The notes under the pieces: model-generated | Told to the model about the DNA's origin: nothing | The model's input: only the letters and a program-made list of their open reading frames with translations | Databases searched by the model: none | NCBI GenBank assembly: GCA_002786025.1 | Contig: NHNW01000068.1 | Location: forward strand, 121,872 to 185,871 | Length of the DNA stretch: 64,000 nt | Source: Zasmidium citrigriseum | Taxonomy: Eukaryota > Ascomycota > Dothideomycetes > Mycosphaerellales > Mycosphaerellaceae | Reading direction: 5' to 3' | Shown: piece after piece, positions 53,158-64,000 of the stretch | Layout: every line of letters starts with the position of its first letter | How positions within the stretch are numbered: position 1 is the first letter of the stretch | Position numbers and translations under genes: made by a program

Positions 53158-55944
53158 CTAAGCAAGAACGACCAGGGCAGCCGCACCAGCAAGGAGAGCC
53201 ATCATGGGCTTCGTCGCAACAGCAGCGCCCTCGTACGCCACAGGAGTGCTGGGGTTCGATGGCGTGGAGCCGGTGCCCGTGGGGTACGCTGGGACGGTGG
53301 CGTTGCCCTGAGGGTAGCTTGGGGGCTGCTCGGGCGAGACGGGGTAGCTTGGGACTGGAGTCGACGATGGCTTGACGGGGACGACGGGGTAGGTCTTGAT
53401 CTCCATGGTCGTGCTCTCCTTGCAGCTGGAGCATGGGACGGAGCTGTAGATGGTGCTGAACTCCGTGTGCGTCTTGGGAGGCTGGCCCTGGACGGGGGTG
53501 GTCGCTGGGTACTCAGGGATGGATGGGTGGGAGGAGCTGCCGCCGACGGGGGAGTTGGGGGTCGTGGCGGGGTACTCTGGGACCGATGGGGTCGTGGAGT
53601 GGCTCTCGACTGGCTTGTTGGGGGTTGTAGCTGGGTACTCAGGGACCGATGGGTGAGAGCTGCTGCCGCCAACGGGGGAGTTAGGCGTGGTGGCAGGGTA
53701 CTCAGGGACGGAAGGAGTGGTCGACTTGCTCTCAACTGGCTTGTTGGGGGTAGTAGCCGGGTACTCAGGGACCGAAGGAGTGGTGGAGTGGCTCTCGACG
53801 GGCTTGTTAGGAGTAGTAGCTGGGTACTCTGGGACCGATGGAGTGGTGGATGGCTTCTGAACTGGAGTGGTCTGGGTCACGACAGTGGTCTTGCCCTGGC
53901 AGCTCTCGCATGGGACGGTGATCACCTGGGTGGTGTGGATCGTCTCAGTGCTTGGCTTGCTTGGGACTGGAGTAGAGCCCTTTGGCGAGTTGGGGGTCGT
54001 GCCAGGGTACTCAGGGATCGATGGGGTAGTCGAGTGGCTCTCCTTTGGCGAGTTTGGCGTGGTGCCAGGGTACTCGGGGATAGATGGAGTCGTGGATGGC
54101 TTGCCAACGGGAGTAGTGTGGGTAAGGACGGTGGTCTTTCCCTCGCACGAAGAGCATGGGACGGTGATGACCTTGGTAGTGTAGGTAGTCTCAGTCTCGG
54201 GTTGGTGGGGCTTGGAAGTGGTGCCTGGGTACACTGGTGGAGTGCTCTCCGACTTGGTAGCGGTCGTCTGGTAGGTGGTCGTGATGGTCGACGTAGTGGT
54301 GATCGTGGAAGTCAGAGTAGTGATGCCAGTTGAGCAAGACGAGGTGTAGGTGGTCGTCAGGGTCACAGGAGTCGTGAGAGTGGTCGTAGCCGGGGTGGTA
54401 GGAACGCTGGGAGTGGTAGTCTCAGAAACTGGAGAGCTTGGCTTGGAGTAAGTGGCTGGGACAGTGGGCTTGCTCTCAGACTCGGTGCAAGTGGTGCTCT
54501 CAGAAACGGACTCGCTGGTGTGTGGGTAGACTGGGACCGTTGGCTTGGAGCTAGTCTCGGTCTCTGGCTTGCCTGGGGTCGAGGAAGTGGTAGACGCAGA
54601 GGAAGCTGGCTGGCTGGGCTTCGTGAAGGTGACTGGGACGGTTGGCTTGCTCTCAGTCGAAGTGCTCTCGCTCTCGGTGCAGGTCGTGGAAGAGCTGGCA
54701 GACTCGGTGGTTGGCTTGGGAGGGACGGTCGTGGAAACCGAGCTGGACTCAGTCGTAGCTGGCTGGGATGGCTTGGTGCTGGTGCTCAGGCTCTCAGTCG
54801 ACGAAGAAACCTTGGTGGAGTGAGAGTAGACTGGCGGTGGGACCGAGGACGAGGAAGAAGCAGAGCTGGACGACTCCGTGGTTGGCTTTGGTGGAACGGA
54901 GGTCGTGGAAGCCGAGCTGGAGTGAGAGTAGACTGGTGGAGGAACCGACGAGGACGAGGAAGCAGAGCTAGAGCTGGTCGTAGGCTTTGGTGGTGGGACA
55001 GTGCTGCTCTCACTGGTGGTTGGCTTCACTGGAACAGTGGTCGAGTGAGTCGAGCTGCTGGCAGTGGAAGACTCCTCAGTGCAAGTGGTCGAGGTGCTGC
55101 TGCTCTCGCTAGTGGTGGGCTTTGGTGGAGGAACAGTGCTGCTGCTGCTCTCGCTCGTGGTTGGCTTTGGTGGAGGGACGGTCGAGCTCGAGCTGGAAGA
55201 GTGGCCGTAGACTGGAGGAGGAACGGAAGAGCTGCTGCTCTCGCTCGTAGTTGGCTTTGGAGGGGGAACGGTGCTGCTGCTGCTGCTCTCGCTGGTCGTG
55301 GGCTTGGGTGGAGGCACAGTCGACGAAGAGCTCGAGCTGGAGTGGCCGTAGACTGGAGGAGGAACAGAGCTGCTGCTGCTCACGCTGCTAGTAGTTGGCT
55401 TTGGTGGTGGAACAGTGCTGCTCTCGCTCGTGGTCGGCTTTGGTGGTGGCACGCTCGACGAGGAAGAGCTCGAGGAGTGGCCGTAGACCGGTGGAGGAAC
55501 AGACGAAGAGCTGCTGCTGGACTCCGTCGTTGGCTTTGGCGGTGGAACCGAAGTCGAGAGCGAAGTGGTCAAAGTCGAGCTGGTCTCCTCGGTGCAGGTG
55601 GTGCTGCTGCTGGACTCAACACTGCTGCTGCTGGTCGTCGTTGGCTGAGCTGGCGGCGTGGTCGAAGAAGAGGAAGGAGGTCCAGAGTAGAAATGGGGTG
55701 GCGGTGGAACGGAAGAGCTGGAGCTGCTGACCGGCGAGTTTGGAGTCGTAGACGTCGTCGAGGCTCCGTAAGCCGGGACAGTTGGCACCGTGGTCGTTGG
55801 CTTGGGTGGTGGCACCGTCGAGGATTCGGAGGAAGAAGAGGACGACTCAGCTCCGTATGGTGGAGGAGCAGCGCCGTACTCTGGCGGCACAACGCCAGCC
55901 ACTGCCACGGAGGCAAACCCCAGAAGGGCGAGGTTCTTCAACAT
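53158..55944 (-). CDS. GPI-type Ser/Thr/Pro-rich repeat cell-wall protein (adhesin-like)
   Basis: A single-exon frame of 928 residues: signal peptide (MLKNLALLGFASVAVAG), long Ser/Thr/Pro body, and a C-terminal hydrophobic stretch (MMALLAGAAALVVLA) after small residues (AYEGAAVAT), the classic GPI-attachment signal. The N half repeats SSSVPPPKPTTSE and SSVPPPVYGHSS units; several carry a TTCTE cysteine motif. The C half repeats SVPEYPATTPNKPVES or SPVGGSSSHP units about eight times. Three copies of a module with VPC-x-SC-x-GKTTV (the last is VPCSSCKESTTM) are spaced through it (plus ~54130-54180, ~53880-53940, ~53410-53460). Heavy O-mannosylation and wall anchoring are expected. Near-identical repeats mean copy number probably varies between strains. 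No catalytic domain. Confidence 0.93.
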   Translation of the reverse strand: MLKNLALLGFASVAVAGVVPPEYGAAPPPYGAESSSSSSESSTVPPPKPTTTVPTVPAYGASTTSTTPNSPVSSSSSSVPPPPHFYSGPPSSSSTTPPAQPTTTSSSSVESSSSTTCTEETSSTLTTSLSTSVPPPKPTTESSSSSSSVPPPVYGHSSSSSSSSVPPPKPTTSESSTVPPPKPTTSSVSSSSSVPPPVYGHSSSSSSSTVPPPKPTTSESSSSSTVPPPKPTTSESSSSSVPPPVYGHSSSSSSTVPPPKPTTSESSSSTVPPPKPTTSESSSTSTTCTEESSTASSSTHSTTVPVKPTTSESSTVPPPKPTTSSSSASSSSSVPPPVYSHSSSASTTSVPPKPTTESSSSASSSSSVPPPVYSHSTKVSSSTESLSTSTKPSQPATTESSSVSTTVPPKPTTESASSSTTCTESESTSTESKPTVPVTFTKPSQPASSASTTSSTPGKPETETSSKPTVPVYPHTSESVSESTTCTESESKPTVPATYSKPSSPVSETTTPSVPTTPATTTLTTPVTLTTTYTSSCSTGITTLTSTITTTSTITTTYQTTATKSESTPPVYPGTTSKPHQPETETTYTTKVITVPCSSCEGKTTVLTHTTPVGKPSTTPSIPEYPGTTPNSPKESHSTTPSIPEYPGTTPNSPKGSTPVPSKPSTETIHTTQVITVPCESCQGKTTVVTQTTPVQKPSTTPSVPEYPATTPNKPVESHSTTPSVPEYPATTPNKPVESKSTTPSVPEYPATTPNSPVGGSSSHPSVPEYPATTPNKPVESHSTTPSVPEYPATTPNSPVGGSSSHPSIPEYPATTPVQGQPPKTHTEFSTIYSSVPCSSCKESTTMEIKTYPVVPVKPSSTPVPSYPVSPEQPPSYPQGNATVPAYPTGTGSTPSNPSTPVAYEGAAVATKPMMALLAGAAALVVLA
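53470..53860 (-). repeat. In-gene tandem repeats encoding SVPEYPATTPN units
   Basis: Plus-strand reading shows GGGTACTCAGGGAC or close variants about every 60 bp (20 residues) with GGGGTTGTAGCT-type spacers, alternating NKPVES and NSPVGGSSS endings. This is an expandable minisatellite inside the wall-protein gene. Confidence 0.85.
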
Positions 55945-57500
55945 TGTTCGTGATTTCCCAGTCGTTAGAAGAAAATTAGTAGTAAATTAAGGAAAAAAGC
56001 AAGTCGTTGGAGTGCTCTTGCGAGCAAGCGAGCGTAGGGGTTTAACGAAAGTAAAAGTTGGTATCAACGAAAGAAGATAGAACTCCAACAGAAAGGCTGG
56101 GTAAGAAAGAGAAAGAACAAGATACAGGACCACGGGATCCTCGAGCCATATGAATGCCCAGGTCGTATTCCGCCTACTGATGGCGTCCTATTCCATGTCT
56201 TTCGGGCTATGCCTATTAGCACATGCAGACCTGTGCAGCCGGTCCACAAAAGGCGGGAGTCCGGCCAATGTGAGAGCACAAAAGCGGTAGAATTAAGATC
56301 TGCATGGATGCGAGGTGGAGGGATGGCATCTGTGGCTTCGTATCGATAGAGGCACGACCAGGATTCAGGAAGCACATGTCGGTAAAAAGCTTGACGGCCG
56401 GCGGCAGATGGACGAAATACTAGTGCGCAGGGGACATTTTGGTGGTGGATGGACTCCGAGGCCGTGAAAAGGGGTGTTCGCGGAGTGAGAGTAGACCAGG
56501 CTGCATTTCGGTAGCCATTTTCGTGCTGAAACAGTCGCGTGAAGGCGAATTTTGCAGAATCCGGGCGATTCTTATGCGGTCTGCAGAGGCGTAGAGTCTG
56601 TTGGAAGACGAAGTGCGGTCGTCCTTCTCCTGCATCGCCGTTGCCCCTGGATCGCGATTGGATGGAGGCAAAACGGGTACCTTGCAGCCTTGGCATTCAC
56701 TTGCCCTTCCTCAGCCTAGCGCGGGAAAATAGAGCGCAACGACGAACAACGTGGCTGCCACTTTCCAACGGTCTTCAACGAAATGACGCCTCCGCCGGTT
56801 CTTCTGCCAACGTCACCCCTCGTCTTGCTCTCGCCGCCAAGTTCGTGTTGCAAGTCGCTAGCCATATAGCTCGCCCCGTAGCCTCGTGCTCGGAGGAAGC
56901 CAGGAGATTGAAGCTGACTTTGTGCTCTCCTGGACGCTGCACATGCAGTCACAATTACTGTGCAGAAATTTTGCCAGCGGAGCTGCAAGACGGTGCCACT
57001 GATGGATCTCAGACTTTTCTGCCACACTCACCGCGGGATGAGTGGGAGCATGCTCCCGAATGGCAGCGTCTCCGGCAAAGGATCAGTCGCTGCCACATTT
57101 CCAAGCCACAGTTCATTGACCGTCACCATCCGAGCCGCAGAGGACCCGGACTGACAGCGTAATTAAGCAAAGAGTCCGCGTGGTGCACGACCAGCCTTCT
57201 AAATGGGGAACATTTGCCATGCCTTCGAGTACCGAGCAGTTCATACATCTTGTCCTCTGGAAACGAGGCATCGCAAAGTCGTCATATTCCGGAATATGTC
57301 GATACATCGAGAAGAAACGAAGCTCAGCAGTGGCGCAATCAAAAAGTGAAATGAAGGGCAAAATTCTGCAGAGGAATCTGATTGGAGTCATGAATACGGA
57401 GGTCTAAGGAGCGCGAAAGCTTCCACAGCTCAAATCAAATTTCCAACTTCCGAGATCAGCCACACTACCTACTATTGCGATTTATATGGCTACTACACTG
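55945..57500. other. Intergenic region between wall protein and RIP block
   Basis: About 1.5 kb of ordinary base composition. Frames of 207-210 codons on either strand (56064-56696 minus, 56539-57162 plus) look like chance frames: no domain, and overlapping on both strands. The first ~150 bp should be the wall-protein promoter. Composition changes abruptly near 57500. Confidence 0.45.
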
Positions 57501-57509
57501 CTATTAACA

Positions 57510-60500
57510 TCCTTCGAGATACCTTTAATCTTTAAATATATATAGTATTATTTCCTTATTATCTTATATATACGCCTTCTTATTAGTATAGGTAGGTAGA
57601 GCTAGGCTTAGTACCTCTAACTTTACTTTACTTATTAATATTGTACTATTGTCGATAATATAGCGTCGCACTACTAGCTACCCGCTATTTACTATAAGTA
57701 GATATTAATCTATATACCTTATCGTTAAAGATTAAAGTTAACGCTAGTACTAAAGCGGGTAAAACCGCTAAAGTTAGAGCGTTTAAAGATAGATATAAAG
57801 ACGTATATAAAGATATTGCTATTAATTAAGTATTAATTAATATAAGGAAGGAAGGAACGTTAATTAACCTTTATATTAATTAAGAAAACGCCTAGCTATT
57901 ATCTAATTAGGAGGATAATAGCCGAGTAGTAAGCTATTATCTAGCCTATTATTATTAAATCGTTATTATTCGATCGATAATAATAGGCTCCTTTCCTTTA
58001 AATATTTCCTTCCTTTCTAACTTATCTTTTTTCCTTAGATACTATAAATATACTTATAAGTACTCGTAATACTACTCGTAACTTTAAACTTTAAATATAT
58101 AAGTAAGTAAGTAAGTAATCTTTTAACCTTATTAAGATATCTACGTAAGTTCTTTCTTTTCGTACTTATAGCGAGCTAGTAGGCTAACTTATAATCTAGA
58201 TACTATCGTCCTTAGTAAGTTAGCTAGTTCTAGTCCGTTACTTAAGCTTAGTAGGATACGTAGGTTTAGGCGGGTAATAAGGCAGCTATAGCAAACTTAC
58301 GTAAGTACGATACGGCTAGCTATATTATAGAAGTTTAAGGCGTTAGTATATTAGCTCCTTTACTATATTACTACTACTATCTAAATCGTCTACTCTATAA
58401 CGATTATATAGTATTAGCGGATAGTAGCTTTAAGGTCTACGCCTACTATAAAGTTAAGAATTATATAGTATATACTTACCTTTTACCCTTTAGGCTTTAC
58501 TTTTTAGTAAATATACTAACTTATATTTATAGGGCTACTACGCTAGCGACGAGCTAGAGACTCTTCCTTCTACTCTAGAGTAGGTCTCTATAGAGGTAGC
58601 GGCTCTATAGTAAGTCTTAATATGTCTATAATCGTAGTATAGAGGTAGTACTAATAGTAATCTTTAGTAAGTCTATAGCTAAGCTAGACGCTAGCCTTTA
58701 GCTAGCTAATACCTATCTTACTACGCTCTCTCGAGAGTAGAAGAACCTTTATCTACGCCTAGGCTCTATAGAGTATACTATTTATAGCTTTTAGTCTTAA
58801 GTAGAGGCGGTAGTTATATAGTATAACTATACTATAGTTTAGGGCTTTCGAGCCTTTAAGAAGCTCTTCCCTAGTAAGGCGCGCTTATAGCGTATTAATA
58901 AGCGGCTCGTCGTTAACGACTTTAGAAATAAAGTCTTAGTAGTAGCCTACTCTACTACGAGCGCTACCCTCGAAGAGGGCTAGTAGATAGGTAGCTCTTA
59001 CTATAGTAGTATTATCTACTATTATAAATACGATTGCTTTATCTTAGTACTTAAATCCTACCTTATCTAGTCTTAAATCTAGTCTTATAACTCTAATAGC
59101 TCCCTTATAGTCTAATTTCATTAATTATAATAGGAGTTTCTCGTACTCTTATTAGCTAGCCGCTAGAAAGTACTATAAATAACAATTTAAGCTAGTTCTA
59201 TAATCTATTAACTTTATAAGCCTAAAGCTAGCTTCTAAAGCTAGCCCTCTAATATTACTACTTTACTACTAACGGTCTAAACACCTTTAAATTAATATAT
59301 TATATTAAACGTATATATACGACGCTCTACTATTAAAATCTTACTATTAGAGGTATTATAGTTATAAAGGAATAATAGCTTAAAGTTTCTAGCTTATAAC
59401 TCGGCTTTTAGCGTTAATATTATAGTTCCTTATAGATCGAGCTCCTTATATATTATAAGTAAGGCCTTATATTCTCGAGTATAGTTACGACCTTACTACG
59501 AGTACTATATCCTCTACTCCTTTAAAGAATATATAGGTATCTTACCTCTACCCCCTAACCCCCTTTAATACCTTCTACTATAATATACGTCTATTAGACG
59601 TATATTACGGTGTCTATAGCTTCTTCTAGTAACTCTAAACGAAGTATTATATACGTTTTAAAGTTCTCTACCTATAATATCTCTCTAGCGAACTATAATA
59701 TACGATTTAAGGTATATCTTCTATAGCTTAGTTAGTTTTTACCTTATAAAGATAAGTATATTATAAAATCTAGTTATCTATAATTCCCCTTAATTTCAAT
59801 TAAACTATAGAAAATCTAAATACATTTAATCCCTATTAATCGATCGATATTATTAGTTCTTAAGTTTAAAAGCTAATTCGATAATTTAGGTAATTAATAC
59901 CTTCTTTTTTATACTATTTAATACCTCTAACCTAAATAATAATACTACTACGCCTACGAATATACTACTAGCGTATATATATAGTATTCTTAGTATCTAT
60001 AATACTAGGTATTACTACTAAGATACCCGTACCTTTCCTTATATACGCTAAGGCTAGTATATAAATATCTCTACTACGAGTAATACTACTACTACTATGT
60101 AAGTAAATTTAGCCTTATCTTAGCTATATCCTCGGAAAGGCGATTATAGTACTTTACGTATAGGAGGTAGGACTAGATAGTAATACCTCTAGGCTAGTAG
60201 CTACGAGTATCTATATAACTATAGCTATAGGTAACTACCTACTCCCTATTAAAATATTAGAGATATTAGAGATATTAGAGCCTTTCCTTATATACGCTAA
60301 GGCTAGACTAGATAGGCTCTTACTACGAGTAACGCTACTACTACTACGTAAGTATACTTAGCCTTATCTTAGTAGTATTTCGAGGAAGGTCTATTAACTT
60401 AATACCTATATACCTACTACCTACGCTCTAATAACTTCTTACGGTAAGTAACGCTACGGGTATATACGAATAATATACTACCTAGGAAACTAATATCTAT

Positions 60501-63500
60501 TACGCTATATATACGAGATATCTATAACTTAACGCTCTTACTAGAATAGCTACTTCTTCTTAGGGTTCTTCCGTAATAAGCGAGTAGTAGATAGCGGTAC
60601 TAGTAGTAACCTCTCTAACCTTACTCTCTTCTAAGGTAGTAACTTCGGTAATAGTAATATAGGCTCTAGTTTAGCCTATCCTTCGTTACTATTATCGTCC
60701 TTAGTAATATCTCTACTATTAGTAACGCCCTTATTAGTAATACCCTCGTTATTATCTCTATCGTTAGCGACACCCTCGTTATTATCGTTATTATCGTTAT
60801 CGTTAGTAACTAGTAGCGGCTCCTAAAACTACTTATCGAACGTCTAGGGCGTATCTCCGCTTTACCCTCCTTACTATAATAGTATTTAGAATACTAACTC
60901 GTTAACGTTAGTATTATCTTTAAGCTTAATAGGGTCGTCGACGTCTTAGCCGGACTTATAGCGCTTAGATTTAACGAAGAGTAGATCTACTAGATTAACT
61001 ACGTCCTAGTAGCTATTAGTAGTACCTAATACTTATATCTTAGTAGACGTACCCGTAGTAGTAGTAGTAGTAGTATTACCCGTAGATATAGCCTTCTAAG
61101 ATAAGCTAATGTCGAAGATCTAAGGGGGTTAGTCTCGTTTATATTCGCGCTTCGTCTATAATAGGTCTTCCTTTAGCCGGCCGTTCTTACTAAGTAGTAG
61201 CTAGACTTCTAACTTAATAACCGTACTATTACTAGCCTTAACGGTACTAGTAGTAGACTTATCGCTTAGCTCTATCGTCTTAAAAGCCTTTAAGCTAGAT
61301 AACTACTTATTACGCCTCTTAAGGAGCTAATAGTAAGGAGTAGCTATCTAATAAACGATAATCTCGATCTTAATCCTCGGTAGCTAGCCTATAGTCTTCT
61401 CGATATTAAATACGCCTAATATCTCGTTAATAGACTTAGATTAGAGGGTAGCTTAGGTAATTTCTAGAGGCTAGTACTTAGTACTAAACCTACCGATAAA
61501 GCTATAAGACTAGTAGTCTAGTATTACCTCGATATTATCGAACTTAGGCTTTATCGTTCGGACCTATAAGAGCTAGTCGATAAATTGTAGTACTAGCCGC
61601 TTCGTATAAGACCTCTCGTTATTAAAGGCGGTAAAGGTATCCTCTCTCTAGACGTCTTTAATAATAGTTATTACGTCTTACTAATAGTATTTCTATTTAC
61701 TATTCTTTAAGACTAAGATCTACTAGATATAGACGTAGTAGATATACTATTTTATAGCTAGTTCCTTATCCTTAGCCTAGCCTACCTATTTAAGTCCCTT
61801 CTATATCTTCGGCGTACTTAGAGTACCTAGTACTTATAGTAGTAGAGGAGGAGGAGGACGAGTAGTAAAAGGTTAACTACTAGTAGAGGACTTAGTAATA
61901 ATATTCGCCTTACGTTACCTAAAATCTTTCTAACGCTTAGCTTTAGCGTAATTTTATAAAGACGAGAAGGCCGTAAAGCTAGAGGGGCGTCGAGTAGGTA
62001 CTACTATCGACTCGTACTAGAAGGTTATCTCCTCGAAGGTAACGAACTTAGGGTTCTATAGGCCGTAATTAGGGTAGTAAGTATAGTCGGCCTATAGGCC
62101 GTAGCCTATACTATTCTTAGTATAAAACGAACTATCCTCCTAGCGCTTATCGTATAGTATAGCGGCTAGTCCGTTTAGTAGTATTATTAGATAGTTAGTT
62201 AGGTAGGTAGTTAGTTAGTTAGATACTTAAGAAAGTAGATCTTATAAAGATAGGCTTAACGACGGCGATAATAGCGGTGGAGGTCGACGAGATAGTAGCT
62301 ATTATATTAAAACGTCTTTAGGTACTACGGTAAGTTACTACGACTAAAGATCCGTTACTATAGCGGTAGTAGCGGTAAAGACGCCCTTAATCGTCCGTAA
62401 TTATATAATATTAGAAGTTATATATAGACTAGTCTAGTTTAACTCGCCGCTAGCGCTATCGCTACTATACTACGGGTCCTACTATTTTATACCGCTAGGG
62501 TCGTAGTTATACTAGCGCTAAAGATAAAGTAGTACTAGTATACCTAGAGTAGTAATATAGTATAGAATATTAGGTACTCTCGTATCGACGATAGGGGCCT
62601 ATACTATAAATAATAGCTTAAGTATTATACGAGTATATACTTACTACCTATAAGAGACATATAACTCCTTATACTAGCTTTATTATCTATCCCTACTATA
62701 TATATAGGCCTATTCTCGTCTCGGCGCTACGGTATAACGATTAGACCCGAAGGGTATAAAGTTACCTACGAATAGGCTTAGGTACTACTACGATTAGCCG
62801 CGAATAGAGAGGACTAATAGGATACGATATACCTACTAGTCTTAATTAGCTCTAGCTTATAGGAAACTATAGAAGCGTAATTTATAGAAGGATACCGAGT
62901 ATTTAGCTATTACGACTACTATTACGAGAGCCTATAAGTACTCTAGTACTTATATCTTAAACTCTATCTTAAACTCTATAACCTAGATAGTAGATCGAGA
63001 TAGGCTCGAGTAGTATTACTACTACCCTACGACTACTATAGCTTTAAATAATATATCTAGTATTAATAGCTACCTATAGACCGCCTATTACCTTAGCTAT
63101 AAACCCGTTATCTAGTAGTAGTATAAACTAAGGCTCGTCGCCGCCTAGGGTACTACTACTACTATATTACTATAGGTCGTCGTTATCGAATTCGTTACTA
63201 ATAGGAAGGTAATCTAGCCTTATATCTAGCCTATTAGGCTTAGGGGTAGTAGGCCTTTAAATAATAGCTTATTAGTAGCTATAAATATGTCTACTATTAC
63301 TTACTACGGTCTCTATACGCTCTAGTTATTAAGAGGTAGTACTTCTTCGATAGTAATACTAGCTTAAAGACGTTAATATAGGCTACGGCGGAGTACTATA
63401 TATACTTACGGATAGATACGATAGTTATCTTTATTAATAGTACTACTAGATACTAGTGTCTCGAAGCCGTACTTAGCTAGTATAAACTCGTACTACTATA

Positions 63501-64000
63501 TTATCTCTTCGGGTAGGTACTAGTCGATATCTACTTAGCTCTAGCGTTAGTAACTACCCTACTACTTAGCTATAAGTACTAACTTACTAATATCCCTTAA
63601 GTCCTCTTTTATCGTATTAAGCGCCTCTAGAGGTATATATTTTCTATAGTTAGTATTACTATAGAGTTAAGGGTAATAGTATATTCGAGTAGGTATACTA
63701 CCTTATATATAAGGTCTATTCTTCTACTTCCTAATATAGTATATATTCTATATACGAATAAATTTAAGAATAGCCTCGCGAAGGATAGGTATATAGATAT
63801 ATACTATTATAATACAGTCGTACTTATTATCCTTAATAAAGTATCCCTACGAGTAAAGCTTATAGAAGTAGGCCCTCTAGCGTATAGTCGTAGCGGTCTA
63901 CTAGCGCTACTAGCTCTTAATCCGTTAATTTATCTTACTCGTACTATATTAGAAGTAATCTATAAAGGTTAAAGGCGGCTCGTTATCTAGATAAAGTATT
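57510..64000. repeat. RIP-saturated AT-rich repeat DNA, no open frames
   Basis: From about 57510 to the window end, TpA is extremely frequent and CpA/TpG are almost absent; I find only isolated cases (e.g. ~57669, ~59119, ~62658), often hundreds of bases apart. CpG and GpC steps remain. This is the footprint of repeat-induced point mutation (C to T at CpA on both strands). Stops occur in all frames and ATG is nearly missing. The original element cannot be named. Texture varies: 60650-60830 has TTATTATCG-type microsatellite and 62180-62220 a TTAGTTAGG-type one. Confidence 0.92.
60032..60389 (+). repeat. Diverged ~109-bp direct repeat within the RIP block
   Basis: 60032-60140 and 60281-60389 both begin CCTTTCCTTATATACGCTAA and share CTACTACTACTA and AGCCTTATCTTAG segments before ending in GAGGAAGG or CGGAAAGG. 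They lie 249 bp apart in the same orientation. Confidence 0.75.

Noticed and set aside
52987..54333. Plus-strand frame of 448 codons
   Set aside because: Also antisense to the 3' half of the wall-protein gene; the Gly/Trp/Arg composition is explained by the complementary repeats.
54520..55953. Plus-strand frame of 477 codons (Trp/Arg/Gly-rich)
   Set aside because: Exactly antisense to the wall-protein repeats; the biased repeat codons leave the complement free of stops. It has no domain, and its composition is an artefact.
56064..57162. Frames of 207 and 210 codons on both strands
   Set aside because: They overlap each other, have no recognisable motif, and show no splice or start evidence.
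58380..58500. Trace reading VLADSSF within the RIP block, reminiscent of DDE transposases
   Set aside because: The similarity is a few residues in heavily mutated sequence; far too weak to name an element.

Overview
The window is nuclear DNA of a filamentous ascomycete (Pezizomycotina). Introns are short (48-104 bp) with GT-AG ends and CTGAC/CTAAC-like branch sites. Genes are compact and mostly conserved housekeeping genes on both strands. The right end is an AT-rich block almost free of CpA/TpG, as left by repeat-induced point mutation (RIP). The lineage (a Dothideomycete is likely) is inferred from the protein types, not proven.

Layout. 1-5.7 kb: 3'-truncated DEAD-box helicase Dbp6 (minus), divergent from the GPI-anchor glycosyltransferase GPI3/PIG-A, then a small NTF2-like ORF. 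5.7-9.0 kb: gene-poor, with cryptic coding-like patches and a degenerate tandem array of about 160-bp units. 9.0-13.5 kb: a 768-residue nuclear-type orphan and a four-exon FAD monooxygenase. 13.5-17 kb: a decayed stretch with a broken SPX-domain (SYG1/XPR1-type) gene. 17-31 kb: a basic nuclear protein, CAND1, a large secreted Cys-rich orphan, a zinc-type alcohol dehydrogenase and a Ybp/ALF4/glomulin-family protein. 31-45.7 kb: a mitochondrial-type membrane protein, three orphans, a KDM4-type JmjN/JmjC histone demethylase, the splicing factor ESS2/DGCR14 and a YAG7-like RGG protein. 46-52.3 kb: PEX4, ER glucosidase I (GH63) ending in HDEL, an MMTAG2-type RS protein and a phosphatidylserine decarboxylase. 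53.2-55.9 kb: a giant Ser/Thr/Pro repeat GPI-type wall protein. 57.5-64 kb: RIP-saturated repeat DNA with no open frame.

There is no gene cluster in the metabolic sense. Themes recur: secretory pathway and cell surface (GPI3, glucosidase I, GPI-type wall protein, secreted Cys-rich protein), ubiquitin systems (CAND1, glomulin-like, PEX4) and nuclear RNA/chromatin proteins (Dbp6, ESS2, MMTAG2, KDM4). The least explained parts are the 160-bp array, the SPX relic, a concentric palindrome at 41.94 kb, a hairpin cluster at 33.4-33.7 kb, the HDEL-tailed glucosidase I and a probable GC-AG intron in the decarboxylase gene.
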